26,537 bases of DNA, from the NCBI GenBank assembly GCA_002440705.1, contig DJVA01000082.1:1-26537 (forward strand), read 5' to 3'. This document shows positions 1 to 7,527 of the stretch, piece after piece. A program made the position numbers and the translations under genes. Numbering within the stretch: position 1 is the stretch's first letter; every line of letters starts with the position of its first letter. This DNA comes from Flavobacteriaceae bacterium UBA6268 (GTDB taxonomy: Bacteria > Bacteroidota > Bacteroidia > Flavobacteriales > Flavobacteriaceae). Under the pieces are notes generated by a model. The model did no database searches and had not been told where the DNA came from. It saw only the letters and a list, made by a program, of their open reading frames with translations.

Positions 1-1
1 C

Positions 2-2005
2 GACGAAATCATGATCATTTTTATGGCGGTCATGATTACCGATATATTGCTATTGGATTTTTTCAACACCTTGGGAATGCCTACTTCTACCACGGTTTCC
101 ATTGTATTTGAATTGTTGGGAGCTGCCGTGGTCATGGCGTTGATTAAAATTGGAGCTTCCGATACTGAAACATTCTCAAATCTTGTAAATTATATCAATA
201 CCGAAAAGGCTACCGAAATCATATCGGGAATCTTGCTTTCGGTTGTTATTTCATTCTCTGTTGGAGCCCTCGTCATGTGGCTCTCCCGTCTCATTTTCAC
301 ATTTCATTATGAGCAAAAAATAAAGAATTTTGGGGCCATCTTTGGAGGAATTACCTTAACAGCAATTAGCTATTTTATCTTCTTCAAAGGATTAAAAGGG
401 GCGCCAAATTATGACAGCTTTAAGTGGATCTTTAAAACAAATATCTTTCTGCAATTGGGTGTAGGATTTGCTTTTTGGACTTTGTTCTCCCTTTTATTTA
501 CCAAAGTTTTCAAAAAAAGCATCCTTGTTTTTGTGATTGCCGTAGGGACTTTTGGTTTGGCTTTGGCTTTTGCAGGGAATGATTTGGTCAACTTCATTGG
601 GGTCCCCATGGCGGCTTATCATTCATATGAGGCTTGGGCCGCTTCTGGAGAAGCTGCTACCTCTTTTTCAATGAATGTCTTGGAAGAAAAAGTTCCTGCC
701 GAGCCCTTATTATTATTTATTGCAGGATCTGTCATGGTACTTACGCTTTGGTTTTCTAAAAAAGCCAGGACCGTTACTGAAACCGAAATTGGCCTTTCAA
801 GGCAAGGTGAAGGAACCGAAAAATTCAAGCCCAATATGCTCTCACGTGCTGTGGTTAAGGGAAGTACAAAGCTTGTTTCCTTTTTGGGTGGTGCCATTCC
901 ACAGGCTACACAAGATAAAATAACCAAAAGTTTTGAAAAACCTGATGTCACCGTTCCGGCCAGTAAAGCACATGAATTGCCAGCATTCGATTTAATTCGT
1001 GCCGCCATCAACCTTACACTAGCAGGTATCCTTATCGCCATAGCAACTTCCATGAAGTTACCCTTGTCTACAACTTATGTTACATTCATGGTGGCCATGG
1101 GTACCTCATTGGCCGATAGGGCCTGGGGACGCGAAAGTGCCGTATATAGAGTTGCAGGTGTATTTAATGTGATTGGAGGATGGTTTTTTACTGCGTTTAT
1201 TGCTTTTGTTGCAGCGGGAACATTAACCTACATTATCTTTTTGGGAAGAGGTGCTGCCATTGCCATTTTACTACTGGTTGCCATTGGATTATTAATTAGA
1301 AACTACGTTTCCCACAAAAGGAAAAGTGTTGCAAAACTTAACAAATCGGGGCTCAAAAAATCGGAAAGCAAAACGGTACAGGGAATTATTTCAGAAAGTG
1401 CCCATAATATTTCCAACGTGGTTTCCAGAACCAATAAAATTTATTCTGATGTCTTGAAAGGCCTTGCCAAACAGGAAGAAAAAACGCTTAAGAAAAGTAA
1501 AAAGGGTGTTGAAAAACTGGATGCCGAAATTGAGGACTTACGAAACAACATCTTTTATTTTATAAAAAACCTCGATGAAACCAGTGTTCGTGGCAGCAAT
1601 TTCTATATTACCATTCTTGCCTATTTGACTGATATTGCCCAATCGTTGGATTTCATTTCTAAAAAGAGCCATAAACACGTTCACAATAATCACAAAGCCC
1701 TTCGCTTCAATCAAATTAAAGAGTTGCAGGAAATTGATGATACCTTAGGCACCTTGTTGACTGAAATTGAAGGGATCTTCAATGAAAAGAAATTTGACAG
1801 AATCAAAATGGTCATCGACAATAAAGCCGACATCATGGCGGGGATATCACAAAAAATCGAAAAACAAATTGCCCGTACGAGAACCGAGGAATCTAGCCCT
1901 AAAAATACTACCCTGTATTTCAATATCCTTTTAGAGACCAAAGATCTAGTGAAGGCTATTATGAATTTGATGGAAGAGTATTACAATAGCTACAACAAAA
2001 GCTAA
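2..2005 (+). CDS. PiT-family inorganic phosphate transporter with C-terminal PhoU-like domain (5' truncated)
   Basis: Inner-membrane phosphate permease of the PiT/PHO4 family, which co-transports phosphate with a cation. The frame is open to the first base, and the residues before the first ATG (base 11) still fit the family, so the true start lies upstream of the window. The two inverted PiT signature repeats are visible: GMPTSTTV near residue 23 of the visible part and LPLSTTYVTFMVAMGTSLAD near residue 350, with about ten hydrophobic segments. From about residue 450 the chain turns soluble, charged and helical for some 200 residues, resembling PhoU. Such tails are common in Bacteroidota PiT proteins; here it probably senses or gates transport (inference). 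The gene ends just before a strong hairpin terminator shared with the converging nrdA gene. Confidence 0.9.
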   Translation, partial: DEIMIIFMAVMITDILLLDFFNTLGMPTSTTVSIVFELLGAAVVMALIKIGASDTETFSNLVNYINTEKATEIISGILLSVVISFSVGALVMWLSRLIFTFHYEQKIKNFGAIFGGITLTAISYFIFFKGLKGAPNYDSFKWIFKTNIFLQLGVGFAFWTLFSLLFTKVFKKSILVFVIAVGTFGLALAFAGNDLVNFIGVPMAAYHSYEAWAASGEAATSFSMNVLEEKVPAEPLLLFIAGSVMVLTLWFSKKARTVTETEIGLSRQGEGTEKFKPNMLSRAVVKGSTKLVSFLGGAIPQATQDKITKSFEKPDVTVPASKAHELPAFDLIRAAINLTLAGILIAIATSMKLPLSTTYVTFMVAMGTSLADRAWGRESAVYRVAGVFNVIGGWFFTAFIAFVAAGTLTYIIFLGRGAAIAILLLVAIGLLIRNYVSHKRKSVAKLNKSGLKKSESKTVQGIISESAHNISNVVSRTNKIYSDVLKGLAKQEEKTLKKSKKGVEKLDAEIEDLRNNIFYFIKNLDETSVRGSNFYITILAYLTDIAQSLDFISKKSHKHVHNNHKALRFNQIKELQEIDDTLGTLLTEIEGIFNEKKFDRIKMVIDNKADIMAGISQKIEKQIARTRTEESSPKNTTLYFNILLETKDLVKAIMNLMEEYYNSYNKS

Positions 2006-2030
2006 TAAAAACTAAATTACACAAACAAAC

Positions 2031-2063
2031 AAAAAGGAGCGCCCAATAGGCGCTCCTTTTTTT
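2031..2063. terminator. Bidirectional intrinsic terminator between the phosphate transporter gene and nrdA
   Basis: A perfect 8-bp GC-rich stem, GGAGCGCC / GGCGCTCC with a 5-base loop (2036-2056), is flanked by A5 on the left and T7 on the right. It therefore reads as an intrinsic terminator on both strands. It sits exactly between two converging genes that stop at 2005 and 2082. Confidence 0.9.
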
Positions 2064-2081
2064 ATGCATAACACTTAAAAA

Positions 2082-4508
2082 TCAAGAACCGCACATCAAG
2101 CAATCTTCATCGTTGTCTGCCGCTTCTTTCGACTTGGCCAACAATTCCCTCAATTCCTGTGCAGAAAGGGGCTTTTCCGAAGCTGCAGAAACGGCTTCAA
2201 CCTTGGCCTCTTGGGCTACCTGTTCGGGTTCCTTCTTACGCTCGTTGTTCAAGGTAAATTTGATGGCATCCACGGCACTCTTAGTCCGTAAGTAGTACAT
2301 GCCCGTTTTGAGGCCGCTCTTCCAAGCGTAGAAATGCATGGAGGTGAGTTTAGCAAAATTGGCGTTTTCCATGAACAGGTTCAGCGACTGCGATTGGTCG
2401 ATAAAATACCCTCGCTGGCGGGCCATGTCGATGATGTCTTTCATGCTCAATTCCCAAACAGTTTTGTAAAGTTCCTTCAACTCTTGTGGAATGGCATCGA
2501 TTTGCTGGATGGAACCATTATGACGCATGATTTCCTCTTTCAGTTCGTCGTTCCAAAGTCCCAATGCCACCAAATCTTCCAAGAGGTGTTTGTTTACCAC
2601 AATGAATTCGCCGGAAAGCACCCTACGGGTGTAGATGTTGGAAGTATACGGCTCGAAGGCTTCGTTGTTCCCCAAAATCTGCGAAGTGGATGCCGTGGGC
2701 ATGGGTGCTACCAACAAAGAGTTGCGTACCCCGTGCTTTTTAATATCCTTGCGCAATTTGGCCCAATCCCAGCGTCCGCTCAATTCTTCGTCCTTGATGT
2801 TCCAAAGGTTGTGTTGGAAAAGCCCTTCGGAAATGGGCGATCCTTTGTAGCTTTCGTAAACGCCATCGGTTTTGGCTTCTTCCATTGATGCCGTAACGGC
2901 CGCAAAATACAGGGTTTCAAAAATGTCTTGGTTAAGTTGTTTGGCCTCGTCGCTGGTAAAAGGCAAACGCAACATGATGAAGGTATCGGCCAATCCCTGA
3001 ACGCCCAATCCTACGGGACGGTGCCGGAAATTGGAATTACGGGCTTCCGGAACGGGATAAAAGTTACGGTCGATGACCCGGTTGAGGTTTTTGGTGACCC
3101 TTTTGGTAACCCGGAACAATTCCTTGTGGTCAAATTCGCCATTTTTCACAAACATGGGTAGGGCAATGGAAGCGAGGTTGCACACCGCCACTTCGTCCGC
3201 CGAGGTGTACTCCATGATTTCGGTACAAAGGTTGGAAGAGCGGATGGTCCCTAGGTTTTTTTGGTTGCTCTTTCGGTTGGCCGCATCCTTGTAAAGCATG
3301 TAAGGTGTGCCTGTTTCTATTTGCGATTCGAGGATTTTCTCCCAAAGTTCGCGCGCCTTGATGGTTTTGCGGCCACGGTTTTCTTTTTCGTAGCCTTCAT
3401 AGATTTTTTCAAATTCCTCCCCGTAAGTACTGTACAGGTTAGGGCACTCGTTGGGACACATTAGGGTCCAATTGCCATCCTCCTGAACCCGTTTCATGAA
3501 CAAGTCCGGAATCCACATGGCATAGAAGAGGTCGCGCGCACGCATCTCCTCTTTTCCATGGTTTTTCTTTAAATCCAAAAAGTCGAAGATGTCGGCGTGC
3601 CAAGGTTCCACATAAATGGCAAAACTTCCTTTTCGCTTTCCTCCTCCTTGATCTACATACCGCGCCGTATCGTTGAACACCCGTAACATGGGCACAATGC
3701 CGTTTGAGGTACCATTGGTCCCAGCAATGTAAGAACCCGTTGCACGAATGTTATGAATGGACAATCCAATCCCCCCGGCCGATTGTGAGATTTTTGCCGT
3801 TTGTTTTAAGGTATCATAAATTCCATCGATGCTGTCGTCCTTCATGCTCAGCAAGAAACAGGAAGACATTTGCGGTTTGGGAGTCCCACTGTTGAAAAGG
3901 GTAGGTGTTGCATGGGTGAAAAACTTCTTGGACATGAGTTCGTAGGTTTCCTTTACGGCGGCCATATCGTCCAGGTGGATTCCTACAGAGACCCTCATAA
4001 GCATGTGTTGGGGCCGTTCGGCAATTTGCCCATTCAATTTCAACAAATAGGAACGCTCCAAGGTTTTAAAACCAAAATAATCGTATCCAAAGTCGCGGTT
4101 GTAAATGATGGCAGAGTCGAGCTCTTCTGCATTGTTTTTAACAACTTCGTACACCTCGTCGCTTAGTAATGGTGCTTTTTTTCCGGTTCTGGGATTTACG
4201 TATTCATAGAGATCGGTCATGACCTCGGAAAACGTTTTCTTGGTATTTTTATGGAGGTTAGAGACTGATATCCGGGCTGCTAGCTTGGCGTAATCGGGGT
4301 GGGAAACCGTCATGGTTGCAGCAATTTCGGCCGCCAAGTTGTCCAACTCGCTCGTAGTGACCCCATCGTACAACCCCTCAATGACCCGCATAGCTACCTT
4401 TACAGGATCGACCAAATCATTAAGTCCATAACACAATTTTCGAATCCTGGCCGTGATCTTGTCGAACATCACGGGTTCCTTACGACCGTCTCTTTTAATT
4501 ACATTCAT
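2082..4508 (-). CDS. nrdA: Ribonucleoside-diphosphate reductase, alpha (catalytic) subunit, class I
   Basis: Large subunit of aerobic ribonucleotide reductase, reducing NDPs to dNDPs in the cytoplasm with the beta subunit encoded just upstream. 808 residues, normal for the eukaryote-like class I group. The N-terminal ATP-cone begins with VIKRDGRKEPVMFDKI (residues 3-18), so overall activity control by ATP/dATP is expected. Active-site residues are present: Cys217 (SSCFLL) and Cys443 (AVCNLA) as the redox pair, Asn426, thiyl Cys428 and Glu430 in NLCTE, and the Tyr738-Tyr739 pair of the radical transfer path. The C-terminal shuttle cysteines are Cys803 and Cys806 in DCLMCGS. It follows nrdB on the same strand after a 112-base gap that contains a terminator-like hairpin. 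Confidence 0.97.
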   Translation of the reverse strand: MNVIKRDGRKEPVMFDKITARIRKLCYGLNDLVDPVKVAMRVIEGLYDGVTTSELDNLAAEIAATMTVSHPDYAKLAARISVSNLHKNTKKTFSEVMTDLYEYVNPRTGKKAPLLSDEVYEVVKNNAEELDSAIIYNRDFGYDYFGFKTLERSYLLKLNGQIAERPQHMLMRVSVGIHLDDMAAVKETYELMSKKFFTHATPTLFNSGTPKPQMSSCFLLSMKDDSIDGIYDTLKQTAKISQSAGGIGLSIHNIRATGSYIAGTNGTSNGIVPMLRVFNDTARYVDQGGGKRKGSFAIYVEPWHADIFDFLDLKKNHGKEEMRARDLFYAMWIPDLFMKRVQEDGNWTLMCPNECPNLYSTYGEEFEKIYEGYEKENRGRKTIKARELWEKILESQIETGTPYMLYKDAANRKSNQKNLGTIRSSNLCTEIMEYTSADEVAVCNLASIALPMFVKNGEFDHKELFRVTKRVTKNLNRVIDRNFYPVPEARNSNFRHRPVGLGVQGLADTFIMLRLPFTSDEAKQLNQDIFETLYFAAVTASMEEAKTDGVYESYKGSPISEGLFQHNLWNIKDEELSGRWDWAKLRKDIKKHGVRNSLLVAPMPTASTSQILGNNEAFEPYTSNIYTRRVLSGEFIVVNKHLLEDLVALGLWNDELKEEIMRHNGSIQQIDAIPQELKELYKTVWELSMKDIIDMARQRGYFIDQSQSLNLFMENANFAKLTSMHFYAWKSGLKTGMYYLRTKSAVDAIKFTLNNERKKEPEQVAQEAKVEAVSAASEKPLSAQELRELLAKSKEAADNDEDCLMCGS

Positions 4509-4582
4509 TTGCTAGCTATTGTTTAGTTTATTGAAAAAAATCGCTTGTCGTGCACCGTCATGATGCACATTCTCAATGATTT

Positions 4583-4604
4583 AAAAAAACCCGCCCTTTG
4601 GGGC
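4583..4604 (-). terminator. Terminator-like hairpin between nrdB and nrdA (possible attenuator)
   Basis: Read on the minus strand, 17 bases after the nrdB stop there is a short hairpin GCCC-CAAA-GGGC (4593-4604), then GGG and seven U residues (4583-4589). An alternative longer pairing CCGC/GCGG reaches to about 4613. The stem is only 4 bp in its simplest form, so termination would be partial at best. No TAnnTTTG promoter box is visible between it and the nrdA start, so nrdA probably depends on readthrough. Confidence 0.5.
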
Positions 4605-4620
4605 TGCAAGCGGATGTATT

Positions 4621-5598
4621 TTAAAAATCGGCGTCGAAACTAATTTTGTTCGACTCTTTGTCTTTATTGGTTACTCCAGCCTTTTGGTATTCTGAGACCC
4701 GTTTTTCAAAGAAATTGGTTTTTCCTTGAAGCGAGATCATATCCATAAAGTCGAATGGATTACTGGAGTTGTATACTTTGTCACAGCCCAATTCCACCAA
4801 CAGGCGGTCGGTCACGAATTCGAGGTATTGGGTCATGAGTTTGGCATTCATCCCAATGAGGCTTACGGGAAGGGATTCGGTAATGAATTCCCGTTCAATA
4901 TCGAGGGCGTTTACAAGGATATCGGTAATGCGCTGTTTGGGTACTTTATTTATCAAATGGTGGTTGTGCAGGTGCACGGCAAAGTCGCAGTGTACCCCTT
5001 CGTCCCTGGAAATCAATTCGTTGGAAAAGGTCAATCCGGGCATCAGGCCACGCTTCTTCAACCAGAAGATGGAACAAAATGCACCTGAAAAGAAAATTCC
5101 TTCCACCGCTGCAAAGGCGATTAGGCGTTCTGCAAAGCTTGGACTTTCAATCCATTTCAACGCCCAGTCGGCTTTCTTCTTGATGGCAGGAAAGTTTTCG
5201 ATGGCCTTGAAGAGGACGTCTTTCTCCTTATCTTCTTTTACATAGGTATCGATGAGCAACGAGTAGGTTTCGCTATGGATGTTTTCCATCATAATTTGGA
5301 ACCCATAAAAGAATTTGGCCTCGCTGTACTGTACTTCATTCACAAAATTTTCAGCCAAGTTCTCATTTACGATCCCATCACTTGCAGCAAAGAACGCCAA
5401 GATGTGCTTGATAAAATAGCGTTCGTCATCGTTCAATTTTTCGTTCCAATCGGTGAGGTCCTGATGAAGGTCGATCTCTTCAGCGGTCCAGAAACTGGCC
5501 TCACTTTTTTTGTACCAGTCCCAAATGTCGTGGTGTTGGATTGGAAAAATTACGAAACGGTCTTTGTTTTCTGCTAAAATGGGTTCTACTGCACTCAT
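4621..5598 (-). CDS. nrdB: Ribonucleoside-diphosphate reductase, beta (radical-generating) subunit, class I
   Basis: Small subunit of class I RNR, which houses the di-metal site and tyrosyl radical and passes the radical to NrdA. I start at the ATG at 5598 (325 residues, MSAVEPILAE...). An open extension to 5652 adds 18 basic residues that do not look like the family. Metal ligands in the eukaryote-type R2 pattern are visible: Asp74 (AASDGIV), Glu105 and His108 (MENIHSE), Glu166 (AVEG), and Glu200 and His203 (RDEGVH). The radical tyrosine is Tyr112 (HSETYSLL). The C-terminus SFDADF matches the R1-binding tail of this group. There is no ATP-cone on beta here; it lies on alpha. First gene of the nrdBA unit. 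Confidence 0.96.
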   Translation of the reverse strand: MSAVEPILAENKDRFVIFPIQHHDIWDWYKKSEASFWTAEEIDLHQDLTDWNEKLNDDERYFIKHILAFFAASDGIVNENLAENFVNEVQYSEAKFFYGFQIMMENIHSETYSLLIDTYVKEDKEKDVLFKAIENFPAIKKKADWALKWIESPSFAERLIAFAAVEGIFFSGAFCSIFWLKKRGLMPGLTFSNELISRDEGVHCDFAVHLHNHHLINKVPKQRITDILVNALDIEREFITESLPVSLIGMNAKLMTQYLEFVTDRLLVELGCDKVYNSSNPFDFMDMISLQGKTNFFEKRVSEYQKAGVTNKDKESNKISFDADF

Positions 5599-5960
5599 GC
5601 GTCCTTTTCTTTTAAAAATTACTGAAATTTTCCTGTTACTAGGGACTAACAAATATGAAAAAAATTAGAAGGATTTACCTGAAAAACGACCCTGTGTTTT
5701 TAACAAAGTTTTCAACACAGGGTTGTGCGCATTGTTATTATCGTTGTGTTAAAAAAACAATATAAAATATTGTTTATCAGTTATTTATATGATAAAGTGT
5801 TTGCTTATCAACAATTGGCCTTTTAGTCGTTGAAAACCCAAATGGGCTTCCATTTTACGGTACTTTGGAAACGTTTAGGTAACGATTTCATAACCTCTTT
5901 TTTCAACAAAAAAAATCGGCAATTTGAAGTTCATTTTTTAATGAAAAACAGCTATTAAAT
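5599..5960. promoter_or_regulatory. Upstream region of nrdBA with three inverted repeats
   Basis: About 360 bases without a credible gene. Three exact inverted repeats stand out: a 10-bp repeat ACCCTGTGTT / AACACAGGGT with a 15-base spacer (5689-5723), a 9-bp repeat AAACAATAT / ATATTGTTT with a 3-base spacer (5755-5775), and a partly overlapping 7-bp repeat TTTATCA / TGATAAA (5773-5796). TTATCAACA at 5805-5813 differs by one base from the E. coli DnaA box. I find no exact TAnnTTTG box on the minus strand. The region must hold the nrdBA promoter and probably its control sites (inference). Confidence 0.55.
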
Positions 5961-5992
5961 AAAAAAAGCCAGAAAAAATCCTGGCTTTTTTT
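5961..5992 (-). terminator. Intrinsic terminator after the lipoprotein gene
   Basis: A 12-bp stem, seven A plus GCCAG pairing with CTGGC plus seven T, encloses an 8-base loop. It lies 15 bases beyond the stop of the minus-strand lipoprotein gene. It is symmetrical and could work in either direction, but only the minus-strand gene ends here. Confidence 0.85.
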
Positions 5993-6007
5993 ATTGTAAA
6001 GGGATTT

Positions 6008-6607
6008 TTATCCCAGGTCATCGGCGCCTAATTCTTCCACCGCATTCCAAGTTTCGTCCAAATCCATGTTTTTTCCATCGGCCTTGATGTAAAAACGATC
6101 GTCCTGCATGAATTGGATGCTGCTATTGTTATTGTTCTTCCAATATTCCTCTACGGCCTTTACCCCGTCTTTTTTTACGGTTCTTTTAGAAGAATTCTCG
6201 GTTTCTTCTTCGAAATCCTGCGAGAACAGAATGCGCATCCCGGCAGTGGCCGCAGCCCCCATTTCTCCTGCGCCATCGATTACCTGAACCTTGAAGGTTT
6301 TGCTTTTGTCCTCGTTGGCGTACGTAGCTTCAATGGAAGCAATCTTCATGAAAGCAGTTTGACCTGCTTTGAAAGAAATGCGCTGCATTCCCAATACCTC
6401 ATCGGGCAACCACGCTTTCAATTCATCATTAGTAAGCGGGGTTTCGTTTTTCAATTTCTCCAAATCCTTTTGCATGTCCTTCATTTCCTCTACCGCATTT
6501 TTGGTGTTTTTCACATTTTGGCGGGTCTCTTTGATTTTTTCGGCCACGGGATTGTTGCAGGCCAAAACGATTCCACAAGCAGCAAATACAACTAATAGTT
6601 TTTTCAT
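6008..6607 (-). CDS. Putative lipoprotein of unknown function
   Basis: 199 residues. A short basic start, a hydrophobic stretch and a lipobox-like VLAC ending at Cys17 indicate a lipid-anchored envelope protein; Asn-Asn follows the cysteine. Residues about 22-56 are highly charged and probably a coiled coil (KIKETRQNVKNTKNAVEEMK). The rest contains a LTNDELKAWLPDEVLGM segment and an alternating pattern compatible with a small beta-rich domain, ending in an acidic tail. I do not recognise a functional family. It is a single gene with its own terminator, separated by 46 bases from the stop of the DUF3109 gene upstream on the same strand. Confidence 0.85.
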   Translation of the reverse strand: MKKLLVVFAACGIVLACNNPVAEKIKETRQNVKNTKNAVEEMKDMQKDLEKLKNETPLTNDELKAWLPDEVLGMQRISFKAGQTAFMKIASIEATYANEDKSKTFKVQVIDGAGEMGAAATAGMRILFSQDFEEETENSSKRTVKKDGVKAVEEYWKNNNNSSIQFMQDDRFYIKADGKNMDLDETWNAVEELGADDLG

Positions 6608-6653
6608 GATATTCAGTTTAGTCAGTTTGAAATACTAAGATAATGAATGTCAA

Positions 6654-7226
6654 TTAAATGGACTTAAAATCGGCAGCGACTTTTTCTAGCTCGTCATACC
6701 AATCGGCTCCAAAACGTCGAACCAAGGCTTCTTTTACAAATTGATAGACAGGAACTTGCAGGCTTTTCCCCAAGATACAGGCATCGTCACAAATGGGCCA
6801 TTTGTGGTAGTTTACTGCGGCAAATTCGCTGTAATCCTGCACCCGCACTGGGTATAAATGGCAAGAGATGGGTTTGCGGAAATCGATAACTCCAGCATGA
6901 TAGGCTTCTTCAATACCACAACCTGCATGCCCTTTTTCGTCGAAGGTAACATAGGCGCATTCCTTGCCCTCCACGAGTGGGGTTTCCAATTCGTCCAAAT
7001 CGCTCACAATGTGAGTTCCTTGAGCCTCAATGGCGTGTATCCCTTCAGGCCTGAGGTACGGTTTTATTTTTGGGAAAATAGCCTTTAGGGTGGCCGCTTC
7101 CGATTCCAAGACGGGGGCTCCTGCTTCGCCTTCCACACAACACGCGCCTTTACATGCATGGAGGTTGCAAAAAAATTCCTTTTCGAGGAGGTCTTCCGAT
7201 ACAATAGTTTTTCCTAGTTGGAACAT
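6654..7226 (-). CDS. DUF3109 family cysteine-rich protein
   Basis: 190 residues, matching the DUF3109 family, which resembles the YkgJ-type putative Fe-S/Zn cluster proteins. Cysteines are Cys20, Cys25, Cys29 and Cys30 (FFCNLHACKGACC), then single cysteines in KECAY, AGCGIE, ISCHLYPVR and WPICDDACILG. The regular arrangement with SCHLYPVR suggests a bound metal or cluster; the biochemical role is not established. No signal peptide, so cytoplasmic. The ATG lies only 4 bases after a -7-like box TATCTTTG on the minus strand, which suggests a very short or absent 5' leader. Confidence 0.88.
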   Translation of the reverse strand: MFQLGKTIVSEDLLEKEFFCNLHACKGACCVEGEAGAPVLESEAATLKAIFPKIKPYLRPEGIHAIEAQGTHIVSDLDELETPLVEGKECAYVTFDEKGHAGCGIEEAYHAGVIDFRKPISCHLYPVRVQDYSEFAAVNYHKWPICDDACILGKSLQVPVYQFVKEALVRRFGADWYDELEKVAADFKSI

Positions 7227-7230
7227 ATGG

Positions 7231-7238
7231 CAAAGATA
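7231..7238 (-). promoter_or_regulatory. Putative -7 promoter box for the DUF3109 gene
   Basis: The minus strand reads TATCTTTG then CCAT then ATG, an exact match to the Bacteroidota -7 consensus TAnnTTTG. The expected transcription start falls at or within a few bases of the ATG. I see no clear TTG at the -33 spacing, so the call is tentative. Confidence 0.4.
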
Positions 7239-7258
7239 AACGCTTTAATGTATTGCAG

Positions 7259-7285
7259 TTGTAATCTTTTGATTGATTAACTTTG
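7259..7285 (+). promoter_or_regulatory. Putative promoter of the small membrane protein gene
   Basis: TTG at 7259-7261 and the exact -7 box TAACTTTG at 7278-7285 are separated by 16 bases; another TTG at 7253-7255 gives 22. Both fit the Bacteroidota TTG / TAnnTTTG promoter layout. It would give a leader of about 35 bases to the ATG at 7327. Confidence 0.5.
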
Positions 7286-7326
7286 CAGATGAATCACGGA
7301 TTGCATTCCCCTTTAATGATTACCTC

Positions 7327-7527
7327 ATGAAAATAGTTCGAATTAGCATCATGCTGCTGGCCTTAGCACTGGTTGTTTACAATGCCACCAAACTGGATTT
7401 CGACCAACCTTTGGAAGGTGATAGTAAAATTGCAGTTATTGGTATTTTGGCAGCTTCCTGTGCTTTTTTGATGGTGTGGATCCTGAATGCTTCCTTAAAG
7501 ATAAAGCGGAAAAGTAGAAGGGGTTAA
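7327..7527 (+). CDS. Small two-helix membrane protein, hypothetical
   Basis: 66 residues when started at the ATG at 7327 (MKIVRISIMLLALALVVYNA). An upstream in-frame start at 7273 would add 18 residues but would fall inside the probable -7 box, so I reject it. Two hydrophobic segments, residues about 4-20 and 36-55, flank a short acidic loop; the C-terminus is strongly basic (KIKRKSRRG). This suggests an inner-membrane protein with both ends in the cytoplasm. The family is unknown to me. It is alone on the plus strand among minus-strand genes, and its stop codon overlaps the stop of the S41 protease gene by 4 bases. Confidence 0.75.
   Translation: MKIVRISIMLLALALVVYNATKLDFDQPLEGDSKIAVIGILAASCAFLMVWILNASLKIKRKSRRG

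Noticed and set aside
619..1053. Minus-strand open frame of 144 codons inside the phosphate transporter gene
   Set aside because: It lies entirely within the transporter coding sequence, has no family resemblance, and reads as a shadow of the real frame.
4621..5652. Longer nrdB starting at 5652
   Set aside because: The extra 18 residues are basic and unlike known beta subunits; the ATG at 5598 gives the standard length.
5755..5775. NrdR box
   Set aside because: The 9-3-9 repeat is AT-rich like an NrdR box, but its half-sites and spacing differ from the consensus, and the second box of the usual pair is missing. I keep it only as an unassigned repeat.
6113..6595. Plus-strand open frame of 160 codons opposite the lipoprotein gene
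   Set aside because: The opposite frame has a signal peptide, lipobox and terminator; the plus-strand frame has no start context and an implausible composition.
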